64,000 nucleotides of DNA from an uncultured Propionibacteriaceae bacterium. Its GTDB lineage: Bacteria > Actinomycetota > Actinomycetes > Propionibacteriales > Propionibacteriaceae. Shown in pieces: positions 50,772 through 60,123 of this stretch. The notes below the pieces were generated by a model, which worked only from the letters and a program-made list of their open reading frames with translations, had not been told where the DNA came from and did no database searches. The stretch's first letter is position 1, and each line of letters begins with the position of its first letter. The stretch covers positions 1 through 64,000 of the forward strand of contig CALBCJ010000002.1 of assembly GCA_937926975.1 (NCBI GenBank), written 5' to 3'. The translations under genes and the position numbers were made by a program.

Positions 50772-51410
50772 TCAGGCGTTCCCGGCTCGCGACTCGGCGG
50801 CGACCGTCCGGGGGGCGCCCGGGACGGTCCAGCCGACCGGAGCCTGTGCGGTCAGGGTGAGCACGAACGAGGCAGGGCTGCCCTCCACCCGGCAGGCGGT
50901 GACCTGGCCGTGGTTGGTCCGGGCCGACTGGTCGGCCGCGGCGCAGGCGTCCCGCCCCCCGGCGTACGCGACCGCCCCAGCCAGTGCTGCCAGGTCAGCC
51001 GCCGACCGGGCCCGGTGCACTGCCAGCACGTACCCGCCCACCATCATCAGCACCCACGTCACCAGCGACAGCCCCACGGCTACCAGCGACACCATCGCGG
51101 TGCCGGCTCCCCGGTCGGCCGCCTGCCGGCTCAGTGACGGCCCAGCGGCTCCTGCTCCCCGACCGGCACGGTCTCGGACCGGCGTCCGCCGAGCGGCCCC
51201 TCCTGCCCGAGGCCGGCGGCCGCTCTGGCCGGCCAGGTCGTGCGCCGAGCCCTGTGCGGCGGCCCGCGGGGGCTGCCGGCACCTCCCGCCGACGACGGTG
51301 CGCGCGACGACCAGGCTGTCTGCCCTTGTCGCGCCCGGGGTGGTGGTTCTTTGGCGGCGCCCACGGGCTCTGCCCCTCCGGGCCGCCGGGGCCTTCCCTG
51401 CGGGCCTCAT
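50772..51410 (-). CDS. TadG/Rv3654c-like secretion-cluster protein
   Basis: The well-supported part is the last 125 residues: DRGAGTAM followed by a transmembrane helix (VAVGLSLVTWVLMMVGGYVLAV), then ARSAADLAALAGAVA and a small outside domain with two Cys. This is the pilin-like protein always last in the actinobacterial helicase/secretion group. ATG 51410 overlaps the TadE stop (ATGA), giving 212 residues with an unusual Arg-rich N-terminus of about 90 residues. If that overlap is chance, CTG 51134 or ATG 51095 is the true start. Confidence 0.72.
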   Translation of the reverse strand: MRPAGKAPAARRGRARGRRQRTTTPGATRADSLVVARTVVGGRCRQPPRAAAQGSAHDLAGQSGRRPRAGGAARRTPVRDRAGRGAGAAGPSLSRQAADRGAGTAMVSLVAVGLSLVTWVLMMVGGYVLAVHRARSAADLAALAGAVAYAGGRDACAAADQSARTNHGQVTACRVEGSPASFVLTLTAQAPVGWTVPGAPRTVAAESRAGNA

Positions 51411-51757
51411 GCTCCGGGCTCCTTCACTGCGGTGGCGGTCGCCGAGACCTGGAGCTGGCCCAGGCTGCCGTGCCAGACCCGGACCGGCGCGGTCACGGTG
51501 ACCGTGATGGTGGTGGCGTCGCTGACGGTGACGGCTGTGGCTCCCTGGGGCAGGCGCTGCTTGAGCTGATCGATGGCGGCGGTGTCGCCCCGGGCCGCCT
51601 GCCGGGCGATGGCGGAGGCAGCGTCGGTGCACCGTACCTGCACGCCGACGGCCATCAGCACCGACACCATCAGGGCAGCCAGCATCGCGAGCGCGATCGA
51701 TGCCAGGGCGGTCTCTGCGGTGACGGCGCCCCGGTCCGTACGGGAGCGGAGACTCAT
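51407..51757 (-). CDS. TadE-family pilus-assembly protein
   Basis: A 116-residue pseudopilin. DRGAVTAETALASIALAMLAALM carries the Glu+5-like residue typical of TadE just before the transmembrane helix, and is followed by CTDAASAIARQAARGD. These proteins are processed and assembled with the Flp pilus or a related secretion machine. ATG 51757 follows AAAGGA by eight bases. Its stop overlaps the next gene (ATGA). Confidence 0.88.
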   Translation of the reverse strand: MSLRSRTDRGAVTAETALASIALAMLAALMVSVLMAVGVQVRCTDAASAIARQAARGDTAAIDQLKQRLPQGATAVTVSDATTITVTVTAPVRVWHGSLGQLQVSATATAVKEPGA

Positions 51758-51977
51758 GCGGGTGTCCTTTCTCGCTGCGCCCAGCCTCTCGGCTGGGCCC
51801 CTGTGCCCGGTGTGGGAGCGGGGCACTGACCGGGCCTCCCCGGCCGCCCCACGCGGGCTCGCAGGGCCTGCTCGGCCCCCGGCCCGCCCCGCCACCGGGC
51901 GCGGTCGTGCGCCGTGCTCGCTGACCCGGGGGGTGGCCGGCAGCACCCCCATCGGCTGCCGACCACCGGTCCCGGGG

Positions 51978-52184
51978 TCAGAAGGCCTGGCTGACGATCT
52001 CGATGAGCCGCATGAGCAGCTTCATCAGGGCCTGCTGGATCTGAGGGTCCCTGAGGATCTGGATCAGGATCCCGCCGAAGCCGACGACGGCCGCAGTGAC
52101 CAGCGCGTACTCCGCGGAGACCGCACCCCGCTGGGCACGCCGTGACCGGCGGGACGTGGCGACGGTGGTGGACGTGGTGGTCAT
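51978..52184 (-). CDS. DUF4244-type small pilin-like protein
   Basis: A 68-residue protein with a basic N-terminus (RRSRRAQRGAVSAEYA), then a transmembrane helix with the Flp-like motif AEYALVTAAVVGFGG. It is the likely major pilin (Flp equivalent) of the Tad machine, since proteins of this size and form occupy this slot next to TadC. ATG 52184 follows AAAGGAA. It is the shortest and probably the most highly expressed gene of the group. Confidence 0.85.
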   Translation of the reverse strand: MTTTSTTVATSRRSRRAQRGAVSAEYALVTAAVVGFGGILIQILRDPQIQQALMKLLMRLIEIVSQAF

Positions 52185-52319
52185 GGTCTGTTCCTTTCTT
52201 CGTTGCCGTGGCCCCGTTGGCTGCGGACACCTCAGACCATGGACACCTCGGCGCGAATCGGACATTTTTCTTGGCCACCTGTGGATGACAGCTGATGTCG
52301 GTTTGTGGCTGTGGACAAC

Positions 52320-53069
52320 TCAGCGCAGGAAGGGAGCCAGGATCCCGGCGATCGCCGGAACCACACCGACCAGGAAGAAGGCCGGCAAGAAGCACATCGC
52401 CACCGGGACCGCCGTGGTCACCCCCAGGGCCCGGGCCCGCCGCTGGATCTCCGCGGCCGCCGCCGCCCGCGCGTCCGCGGCGTGCTCGTGGATCACCGGC
52501 TGCAGCGACGACCCAGCCTCGCAGCCTCGGGCCAGGTCCCGGGCCACGTGCCCCAGGACCGGGTCGTCGCTGAGAGACCGCCAGGCCTCGGCGTCGCTGA
52601 AGCCGACCCCGACCTGGGAGGTCACCCGGTCGAGCCGCTCACCCACCGCACCCCCGACAGCCGCCGAGACCGCCGACACGGCGGTCCGTACCGGCAGACC
52701 TGCCGCCAGGCACCCCTCCAGCAGGTCGAGCGCGTGCGGCAGGTCCATGACCAACCGCTGCCGCTCGGCCGCCAGCCGTCGCGGCTCCAGCCGCCCCAGC
52801 CCGACGTACGCGGCTGTGGCCACCAGCACCCCAGCACCGACCGCTCCCAGGAGCGGACCGGCCACGAAGAAGGCCACGACGGTGCCCAGCAGCACCGACA
52901 CCTGGGCCCGGCGCGGCGCCGGAACCGCTCCTGGTCGCGCCGCTAACCAGGCCGGGCCGTCCCAGCTGCGCGACGGCTCCAGCCGCCGCAGCGAGACCTC
53001 CCGCACCCCGAGGTACGCGGCGAGCCCAGCCAGCGCCGCTGCCAGCAGGGCCTGTTCTGTGAGACTCAT
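52320..53069 (-). CDS. TadC-like type II secretion F protein
   Basis: A 249-residue integral membrane platform protein. It has two N-terminal helices (ALLAAALAGLAAYL, VSVLLGTVVAFFVAGPLL), a cytoplasmic T2SF domain with LPHALDLLEGCLAAGLPVRTAV, and two C-terminal helices ending GVVPAIAGILAPFLR. It forms the inner-membrane base of the pilus machine with TadB. ATG 53069 follows GAAGGGG. The 270 bases to TadB hold only an unsupported frame. Confidence 0.86.
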   Translation of the reverse strand: MSLTEQALLAAALAGLAAYLGVREVSLRRLEPSRSWDGPAWLAARPGAVPAPRRAQVSVLLGTVVAFFVAGPLLGAVGAGVLVATAAYVGLGRLEPRRLAAERQRLVMDLPHALDLLEGCLAAGLPVRTAVSAVSAAVGGAVGERLDRVTSQVGVGFSDAEAWRSLSDDPVLGHVARDLARGCEAGSSLQPVIHEHAADARAAAAAEIQRRARALGVTTAVPVAMCFLPAFFLVGVVPAIAGILAPFLR

Positions 53070-53340
53070 GACCTCACCCCTTCTGGGCCGGCTCGACCGG
53101 CCCGTCGATCCGATTCACAGCAAGGCCGTTTCGTGTCAGCCAGACGGTCGGCACAGCGGGTTCTTCCCCGGCCGCCGCCGACCACGACCCGCGGCAGCCC
53201 GCCAGCCAGGGGCTCGCGGCTAGCCGGCCACCGCCGGGCCGTCGCTCCCGCTGGCTGGCAGGTACGGCGAGAAGAAGGTCGTCAGCAGCGCCCGGATGAT
53301 CGCCGGCTGCGGGGACCCGCCGCCTCGCCCGGTGCACGGG

Positions 53341-54156
53341 TCACCACGAGCCGCGCTGCGCCCGCTCCACCGAGCCCACCAGGCGGTCGGTGATCAGAGC
53401 TCCGGCTGTGGCCAGCAGCGCGGCCGTCAGCAGGCACACCGGACCGACCACCCCGGTGGTCAGCCAGCGCAGCGGCTGGGCCCCGATCGCCTCCCCCATG
53501 CCGATTCCCGCCAGCGGCAGCACCAGCAGCAGCCGGCTGGTGGCCCGCGGCGAGGCCAGCTCGCCAGCCACCACCTGGGCGAGGTCCCGCTCAGCACGCA
53601 CCGCCTGCGCCAGAGCGGTCAGGGTGGGGCCGAGCGGGGCCCCGGTGGTGGCCGAGACCTGCCAGGCCTGAGCGAGCCGGAGCAGACCGGCCTGGCCTGG
53701 CACGGCGGCCGCAGCCCGCAGCGCCGTCGGCACATCCCCACCGACCGCCTGGGCCGCCACCACGGGCTCCAGCAGCGGGCAGTCCTGGGCAGCCAGCCGG
53801 ATCGCGACCGCCGGGACGTGCCCGACCCGTACCAGGGAGGCCAGCACCGCGCAGACCTCCGCCACCTGACGCATCCGGGCCAGCTCGCGGCGGCCCCGCA
53901 GCCGCTGGCGCCAGCTGATGACCACCGCAACAGTGACGCTGGCCGCCGCCCCAGCCAGGCAGCAGCCCCGCCAGCCGTCCACTACGAACCCCACTATGGC
54001 TAAGGCAAATGCCCCCGCTACGACCATGACCGGCAGGCTCAGGGCCCGCTTCGGTGCGGTCGCTGGCGGCTCCAGCCGTCGCAGGGCAGCCCGGCCCGAC
54101 GGCCGTACCAGCACCCAGGCTGCGACCCCCATCAGCAGCGCTGCCAGCAGCGTCAT
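53341..54156 (-). CDS. TadB-like type II secretion F protein
   Basis: A 271-residue platform protein, paralogous in layout to TadC: helices at the N-terminus (TLLAALLMGVAAWVLV, MVVAGAFALAIVGFV, GAAASVTVAVVI), a cytoplasmic T2SF domain (RMRQVAEVCAVLASLVRVGHVPAVAI) and closing helices. ATG 54156 follows GGAGGGAG. It sits between TadC and the TadA ATPase, the standard order. Confidence 0.86.
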   Translation of the reverse strand: MTLLAALLMGVAAWVLVRPSGRAALRRLEPPATAPKRALSLPVMVVAGAFALAIVGFVVDGWRGCCLAGAAASVTVAVVISWRQRLRGRRELARMRQVAEVCAVLASLVRVGHVPAVAIRLAAQDCPLLEPVVAAQAVGGDVPTALRAAAAVPGQAGLLRLAQAWQVSATTGAPLGPTLTALAQAVRAERDLAQVVAGELASPRATSRLLLVLPLAGIGMGEAIGAQPLRWLTTGVVGPVCLLTAALLATAGALITDRLVGSVERAQRGSW

Positions 54157-54259
54157 GACTCCTCCCTCCTGCCCCCGTCAGCGGCTGGCCTCGGGGCCAC
54201 GGGCTGCCGCCCGGTCTCCAGCACCCTCGTCAGCCGGCCCGCGGGCCAGGCCCCGAGGC

Positions 54260-55468
54260 TCATCGGGCACCGTCCAGAACCGCATCCAGCAAGGGGCGGG
54301 ACGCTCCCTCCAGCAGCCGCCCGTCCTCCACGGCCAGCGCCGGCAGAGCCGACACCAGCCCGTCGGGGCCCCGGTGCAGGACCCGCACCTCCGCCACCTG
54401 CCGGCGCCCGTCAGAACCCCTCGCGACGTGGACCACCACCTGCAGCGCGGCCCCGATCTGGGCGTGCGCCGCGAGCCGGTCCAGGCCGCCCAGCGCCGCC
54501 AGGGCCTCCAGCCGGGCCGGGACCGACGCCGCAGAGTTGGCGTGCACCGTGCCGCAGCCACCCTCGTGGCCGGTGTTCAGGGCCAGCAGCAGGTCCACCA
54601 GCTCGGCGCCCCGGACCTCGCCCAGCACGATCCGGTCGGGCCGCATCCGCAGCGCCTGCCGAACCAGGGTGGTCAGGGTCACGGCCCCGGCTCCCTCCGC
54701 GTTCGCCGGCCGCCCCTCGAGGCGGACCACGTGCGGGTGGTCCGGGTCGAGCTCGCGGGAGTCCTCCACCACCAGCAGCCGCTCGGCGGGTGGGACCAGG
54801 GCCAGCAGCGAGGCGAGCAGGGTGGTCTTGCCGGTCCCGGTCCCGCCCGAGACCAGGAACGCCACCCGGGCCGTCACCAGCCGGACGAGCACGTCCCGCA
54901 GCGCCGGGTGCAGGGACCGGGACGCCACCCAGTCGTCCAGGCTCAGCCGCTGCCGGCTCGGCACCCGCAGCGACAAGCAGGTTCCCTTGTCAGTCAGGGT
55001 TCCGAGGATGGCGTGGACCCGGACCCCGTCGGGCAGCCGGGCATCCACGTACGGGGACCCGTCGTCGAGGCGCCGCCCGACCGCGGCCGCCAGCCGGACC
55101 GCCAGCCGACGCACCTGCTCGGGCGAGGTGAACCGCACCGGGCTGCGCTCCAGGCCGCGGCCGGCGTCCACGTACACCTCGTCGGGGCCGTTCACCAGCA
55201 CGTCGGTCACGCCCGGCAGCCGCAGCAGCGGGTCCAGCGGCCCGGCTCCGACCGAGTCCCGCCGCAGCGCCGCCGAGACCGCCAGCACGCTGGCGTCGCT
55301 GACCAGCAGCCCGCACCAGCGCATGGCGTCGGCAATGTCGGTCGGGTCGGGGCTGCGGCCCAGCGTCGCCACCCGGGCCCGGACCGCCTCCAGGTCGTCG
55401 GCCGCCAGAGCCACCTCGGGCTCCGGCTCGGGCGCCGGGCCCGGGCCCAGCCGGTCGTCGATCCTCAT
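54260..55468 (-). CDS. TadA/CpaF-type secretion ATPase
   Basis: A 402-residue hexameric ATPase that drives pilin assembly. Walker A is FLVSGGTGTGKTTLL, the Asp box VVEDSRELDPDHPHVVRLE, Walker B RPDRIVLGEVRGAELVDLL and the His box GHEGGCGTVHAN. The N-terminal domain (YVDAGRGLERSPVRF, DGSPYVDARLPDGVRVHA) is that of CpaF. ATG 55468 overlaps the CpaE-like gene's stop (ATGA). Confidence 0.93.
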   Translation of the reverse strand: MRIDDRLGPGPAPEPEPEVALAADDLEAVRARVATLGRSPDPTDIADAMRWCGLLVSDASVLAVSAALRRDSVGAGPLDPLLRLPGVTDVLVNGPDEVYVDAGRGLERSPVRFTSPEQVRRLAVRLAAAVGRRLDDGSPYVDARLPDGVRVHAILGTLTDKGTCLSLRVPSRQRLSLDDWVASRSLHPALRDVLVRLVTARVAFLVSGGTGTGKTTLLASLLALVPPAERLLVVEDSRELDPDHPHVVRLEGRPANAEGAGAVTLTTLVRQALRMRPDRIVLGEVRGAELVDLLLALNTGHEGGCGTVHANSAASVPARLEALAALGGLDRLAAHAQIGAALQVVVHVARGSDGRRQVAEVRVLHRGPDGLVSALPALAVEDGRLLEGASRPLLDAVLDGAR

Positions 55469-56475
55469 CTGGCCACCCCCAGCCCGGCCAGGGCCGCCTG
55501 GCAGCTCTTCCGCCAGGCCCGTCCGGCCGACCGCAGCGGCGGCAGCCCCTGCTCGGCGGCCGCCGCCAGCGCCGGGTCGTCGGGCAGCACCGTCAGCAGC
55601 GGCAGCCCCACCGCCCGGGCCACGTCCTCGGCCGCGACCGCGGCCCGGGGCCTCCGCCGGACTGCCACCGCGTCCGGACGGGCCTGGGAGGCGGCCACGG
55701 TCATCCGGGCGGCCGCGACGCCCCGTACGTCACCGGCGCAGACCAGCAGGGTCCGGTCGGCTGCCCGCACCGCTTCCCGGGCGCCCGAGTCGAGGCTGCG
55801 GCCGACGTCGAGCACCACCAGCCGGTGCGTACGGGCCAGGCAGCCGACGACGGCCGCCACCGCGTCTCGCCCGGCGCTGGACTCGGACCGGCGGGCCATC
55901 GACACCACGGTGACCCCCTCAACCTGCGGCACCTTGCCGCCAAGGTCGGCGATCTGCCCGCGGGCCGCTCGCAGCCGGTCCCAGCGCCAGCCGGGAGCCC
56001 GCTCCGCCCCCAGCAGCAGGTCGACCCCACCTCCGATCGGGTCCAGGTCAACCAGGGCCGCGGGCGTGGCGGCACAGGCCAGCCCCGAGGCCAGGGTGGA
56101 CGCCCCCAGCCCTCCAGAGCCGCCCAGCACGGCGACGGTGACGCAGTCGCGCCCGCTGTCCGTACCCGACAGCAGCTGCGACAGCCACTGGCTGCCCTGC
56201 GGCAGCACCACGATCGGTGCCGCCAGCGGCGCGGACGCCTCGACCAGCGCTCCCCCGCTCCCGAACCCCACCAGGTAGACCCGGTCTCGCCGCGGCAGGC
56301 TCACCGCCTGGGCCGCCACATCGGCCCCCAGCAGCACCAGGTCCTCCCGCCAGGCCCGCAGCACCTCCTCCGGGCCCACCACCTCGATCTCACTGCCGGC
56401 CGCGGCAGCGCTCGCCTGGACCGCTGCCACCAGCTCGCCCTCTGCGCTGACCAGGACCCGACTCACCTCGTTCAC
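55465..56475 (-). CDS. CpaE/Ssd-like MinD-type protein
   Basis: A 336-residue protein. Residues 1-120 are a receiver-like domain without a clear Asp. The remainder is a ParA/MinD-like fold with VAVLGGSGGLGASTLASGL in place of a canonical deviant Walker A (no GK[T/S] lysine pair as in active MinD, so binding may be changed), VDLDPIGGGVDLLLG and VVLDVGRSLDSG. In this neighbourhood the protein is known as Ssd or CpaE and places the Tad machine or affects septation. GTG 56475 is chosen; GTG 56466 is an alternative. Confidence 0.82.
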   Translation of the reverse strand: MNEVSRVLVSAEGELVAAVQASAAAAGSEIEVVGPEEVLRAWREDLVLLGADVAAQAVSLPRRDRVYLVGFGSGGALVEASAPLAAPIVVLPQGSQWLSQLLSGTDSGRDCVTVAVLGGSGGLGASTLASGLACAATPAALVDLDPIGGGVDLLLGAERAPGWRWDRLRAARGQIADLGGKVPQVEGVTVVSMARRSESSAGRDAVAAVVGCLARTHRLVVLDVGRSLDSGAREAVRAADRTLLVCAGDVRGVAAARMTVAASQARPDAVAVRRRPRAAVAAEDVARAVGLPLLTVLPDDPALAAAAEQGLPPLRSAGRAWRKSCQAALAGLGVAR

Positions 56476-56715
56476 ACCTCGACCATGCGCGGGCGAGGAC
56501 CTTGTCGGACCCGATCGGGCAGATCTGTGGACAAGTCCGTGGCCCGGCGGCACCTGTGGACAACTCGGCTCGCCGGCCCGAGCCGGCGCCAGGCTGCGCC
56601 GAGCCGCTGCAGGGCCGGGCGGGGTATGTTCCCTGGTCCGCTGGTGGTGCATGGTGCCCCAGCCGGACCTGCACAGGCCGTCGGCGGGTCGACCGACCCT
56701 GCCGACGATCACGCA

Positions 56716-56721
56716 TAGGCT
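56716..56721 (+). promoter_or_regulatory. -10 element of the methyltransferase gene
   Basis: TAGGCT lies six bases before ATG 56728 and no ribosome-binding site is seen: another leaderless arrangement. Confidence 0.55.
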
Positions 56722-56727
56722 GCCCCC

Positions 56728-57492
56728 ATGGCATCGCGCTCCTTCTTCCCGGACGCAGCCGTGAGCTGGCTGGTCGGTGACGAGCCGGTCCGGGTCCTGG
56801 TCGTGGGCGCTGCCGGCCCGTACGCGACCACGATCCGCGACGCCGGTCACGGGGTGCTGGTGGTGGACCGCCAGCCCTCCCCGCTGGACGGCCTGCTGCG
56901 GCGCCGGCCTGACCTGGGTGGTCTGGTCGCCGACCCGGACGCGCTGCCGCTGGCCTCGCAGACCTTCGACCGGATCGTCTGCCCGCAGAACCTCCACACC
57001 GTGGCGACGGCCCAGACCCTGACCGAGTTCGCCCGGGTCCTCGCCCCGCACGGCCGGGTCTGCGTCACGTACCTGACCCGTGACGACTCGGTGCCCTGGG
57101 TGAAGCGGCTGACCGCGGTCGTCCGCAACCGGCTGCCGAACGCGATGACCGGTGACTACGGCGACGGGTCGCTGGCGATGCTGCGGGCGTCGGCCTACTA
57201 CCCCGAGGTCGAGGAGCACGCGCACCGGCTGTGGGTGCCGTCAACCCGCGACCAGCTGGTCCAGATGGCGCGCCGGGCCGCCGGGGCCGAGGACCTCGAC
57301 ACCGCAGACCTGATCGCGCTCGAGGACGAGGTCGGCGCCGTGTACGACTCGTCGGCCCGGCCGCCGGAGCCGCTGCTGCTGCCGTACCGGCTCGGCTGCT
57401 GGCGCGCAGGCGTCGACCACTCCGAGTTCTCGTCCCCGATCCAGCCCCTGGACGACGGTCTGGAGATCCGTCTGGGCGTCCCACCCCGCTGA
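56728..57492 (+). CDS. SAM-dependent methyltransferase, class I
   Basis: A 254-residue small-molecule-type methyltransferase. VRVLVVGAAGPYATTIRDAG forms the SAM loop, VVDRQP the acidic end of strand two, GGLVADPDALPLASQTFDRIVCPQNLH the catalytic region, and ARVLAPHGRVCVTYL the usual motif after it. The C-terminus has an extra domain of about 80 residues. The target is unknown; the protein is read away from the Tad genes. Confidence 0.85.
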   Translation: MASRSFFPDAAVSWLVGDEPVRVLVVGAAGPYATTIRDAGHGVLVVDRQPSPLDGLLRRRPDLGGLVADPDALPLASQTFDRIVCPQNLHTVATAQTLTEFARVLAPHGRVCVTYLTRDDSVPWVKRLTAVVRNRLPNAMTGDYGDGSLAMLRASAYYPEVEEHAHRLWVPSTRDQLVQMARRAAGAEDLDTADLIALEDEVGAVYDSSARPPEPLLLPYRLGCWRAGVDHSEFSSPIQPLDDGLEIRLGVPPR

Positions 57493-57560
57493 GCCTGTCA
57501 GCTCGTGCTGCCGCGGCGACTGAAGCGCAGTAGGCTCTGCCACGACAGGGAGGAGCCTCC

Positions 57561-58034
57561 ATGGCTGACCGGCCAGACCCCACGACCATGATCAACGAGA
57601 TCAAGTCTGATGTCGTCGTGATCGGCAAGGACCTATACGCCCTGGCCAAGGCCGAGGCCAAGCCCCGGGCTGTGGACGCCGCCGTGCTGGGAGGCAGCTT
57701 CGGCGCGGCCGCCTACCTGGCGGCCTGCGGCGCGGCGCTGCTGTTCCTCGGCGGTGCTGCCGGGTTCGCGGCCCTGTTCTCGCTCTGGCTCGGCCCGTAC
57801 GGGGCGGTCGCGCTGGGCCTGGTCGCCATGGCGGTCGTGCTGTTCGTGATCGTCCTGGTCCTGGCGCTCGTCGGGAAGTCCTGGTGGCCGAGGCTGAAGC
57901 GGCCGCTCCAGACCGTCGACGCCGCCACGGGCACCGCGAAGGAGCTGAAGAGCAGCCTCGGGCGAGGCCAGCAGATGGTGGCCGCCGAGATCGAGGCCAG
58001 CAAGCAGCCCGCGCTCAGCCCCCGCGAGCAGTAA
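57561..58034 (+). CDS. Holin-like (DUF1469) membrane protein
   Basis: A 157-residue protein: a helical, acidic N-terminus, two transmembrane helices (AAAYLAACGAALLFLGGAAGFAA and VALGLVAMAVVLFVIVLVLALVG), and a charged C-terminal helix. This is the layout of the phage-holin-like family common in Actinobacteria, which is chromosomal, not phage-borne. GGGAGGAG lies before the ATG. No function is established. Confidence 0.75.
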   Translation: MADRPDPTTMINEIKSDVVVIGKDLYALAKAEAKPRAVDAAVLGGSFGAAAYLAACGAALLFLGGAAGFAALFSLWLGPYGAVALGLVAMAVVLFVIVLVLALVGKSWWPRLKRPLQTVDAATGTAKELKSSLGRGQQMVAAEIEASKQPALSPREQ

Positions 58035-58086
58035 CCGGTCCCCGCCCAGCGGGAACCGGTCGGCATCACCCGACGTGAGGAAGGTC

Positions 58087-58431
58087 ATGGGCCAGCCCAA
58101 CATTCTTGCTGTCCTGGCACGGGTCTACGTCGACGACCTGGACGCCGCCGTCCCGCTCTACCAGCAGCTGACCGGCGCGGAGCCGTCGCGCTTCGACTAC
58201 CAGACGATGCGTCTGGCCCGGGTCGGGCAGTTCCTCCTGGTCCAGGGTGCCGACGACTCGATCCGCGAGCACCGCGCCACCCTGGCCGTACGAGACCTCG
58301 ACCAGGTCGTGGCCGCGGTGACCAGCGCCGGCGGTACGGTTCTGGACGGCCCCGCCCCCGGCCCCAATGGTCTTCGGGCCGTGATCCGCCACCACGACGG
58401 CAACATCTACGAGTACGTCCAGGTCGGCTAG
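58087..58431 (+). CDS. VOC-family protein
   Basis: A 114-residue single vicinal-oxygen-chelate domain: VLARVYVDDLDAAVPLYQQLTG starts the first beta-alpha unit and ends AVIRHHDGNIYEYVQVG. Metal ligands could be H, H and E in the second unit (RHHDGNIYEY), while the first unit has none obvious, so a binding instead of an enzymatic role is possible. ATG 58087 follows AGGAAGG; GTG 58075 would overlap that site. Confidence 0.78.
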   Translation: MGQPNILAVLARVYVDDLDAAVPLYQQLTGAEPSRFDYQTMRLARVGQFLLVQGADDSIREHRATLAVRDLDQVVAAVTSAGGTVLDGPAPGPNGLRAVIRHHDGNIYEYVQVG

Positions 58432-58515
58432 TCACGACACTCCTCCGCGCGCCCTGAACCACCCCCCGGCAACCGCCAACGCCACTAGCACCACGCCCGA
58501 CGAGAGGACCGAGCC

Positions 58516-59907
58516 GTGAAGGATGACGTCACCAGGCCGCCGAAGCATCCGCGGAGAAGGGACCACGCGCACGAGCTTCTACCCACAATCCTGTTCTGGC
58601 TGTTCATAGCCCTAGTGGCCTACACGCTGCTGGGCTGGATCTGGGATGGGCCGCTGTTGTCATGGAATAGCCTGATGGCTGGCTGGCGGATCGGTTCCGG
58701 GGCCGAGCCCCTTGAGCGGGTCAAAGTCACCCTGACGGCCCTGGGCGGGGCCGGCGCCGTGGGCTACCTGGTCATCAAGTTCCGGGAACGGTCCTCGGCC
58801 GAGCGGAACGAGGCTGATGAGCGGCTGACGGCGGCCGTGGCCCAGCTGGGCGACTCGTCACCGCAGATCCGGATCGCCGGTGTGTACGCACTGGCGCAGG
58901 TTGCTGATGTACACGGCGGCGACTACTGCCAGCGGGTCGTCGACATCCTCTGCGGGTACCTGCGCAGCGACCGCTCAGCCATCAACGACGCGGCGGTGGA
59001 GTCCACAGTTCTCAGTGTTCTGGCCAGGCACCTGCGGTCAGGCTCGACTCAGGACGGAGATCCCAACTCCGCTGACTCTGGCCCTGGCGCCTGGAGCCAC
59101 TGCAGCATTGATCTTCATGGCGCCACTCTCACAGAAGAACTCAACCTCAGGGGCGCACATCTCAACGAGATCGACTGCCACAATGCAGAGTTCCGTGGGG
59201 CTACACGCTTCAGCGAAACCACCTTTAGCAAGCAGGCGAGCTTTAGTGGGTCGACATTCTGGAGACAGGTCCACTTCGCCAACGCGAGCTTCTCTGAACT
59301 TGCGACATTTGAAGCCACAACCTATCAATGAGAAGCCGATTTCACGTCGACCCTGTTCAACGGAGCCACAACGTTCGAGAGTGCCAAATTCTCCAATGCC
59401 GCGTCATTCAACTGCGTTGATTTCAGAGGGACCGCCACCTTCGACCGTGCACGACTCGATAACTACGCAGTCTTCCTCAACTGCACCTTTCGAGGAGATT
59501 GCTCCTTTACGGGGACCCAGTTCAATGGTAGTGGTGTTACATTTGGAGACAGCACTTTTGCTCGTGCAGCCAAATTCGGGAGGGCCTCCTTCGGACGCAC
59601 CGTGTACCGTCAGGTAGAATTCCATGGGGCGGCTCACTTCGATTACTCCAAGTTTACCGCGGGGGCCTCATTCAAAGAGTCTTCCTTCCATGAAGAAGTG
59701 CACTTCCCTAGCGTCGAACTAGAAGACGACGTAGACTTTAGCGGGACCATATTTAATCGCAATCACCCTTTGCCTCCAACCAGCCTCCCGCAGCTACCTC
59801 GGACAAGCGATGGGCTACCGCAGGGGGCGCGATGGTCAGTCCCCGATGATGCAGCCTCGTCATCATCCAGTGTGCCCCGAGAAGACTCGGCTCGCCCGCC
59901 CGAGTAA
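58516..59907 (+). pseudogene. Pentapeptide-repeat membrane protein, split by an in-frame TGA
   Basis: GTG 58516 follows AGAGGA. Residues 1-110 have two transmembrane helices (FWLFIALVAYTLLGWIW, ALGGAGAVGYLVI) and the cytoplasmic segment AERNEADERLTAAVAQLGDS common in such proteins. From residue 190 onwards the chain consists of x-F-x-x-x repeats (CHNAEFRGATRFSETTF...). TGA 59329-59331 stops it after 271 residues, but the same frame continues with repeats for a further 190 codons to TAA 59905-59907. One change (GGA or CGA to TGA) would restore a 463-residue protein. GC falls clearly in the repeat region. Confidence 0.68.
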
Positions 59908-60123
59908 AGGGTCACGCTGGCTCCGCCCTGATGGGAATCGGCAGCGCCCGGGGCGAAGACCGAGCTCGCGCTGCGGCCGAGGTGGCGGTCACACAACGCC
60001 GCGGACGAACCTGCTGCGCCCTCCGGCATGCCTACCAACTCGCGACGAGGCCAGCGAAAATGAGGTCGGACAAACAAACGGCGCCAACTCGCGAGTCAGC
60101 AGCGCGGCGACCAACTATGCATA

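Noticed and set aside
53074..53337. Possible small gene between TadC and TadB
   Set aside because: The frame is Ala/Arg/Pro-rich, has no ribosome site and does not resemble any Tad component.
57561..58034. Prophage remnant because of the holin-like gene
   Set aside because: No other phage gene is nearby, and this membrane family is common on actinobacterial chromosomes.
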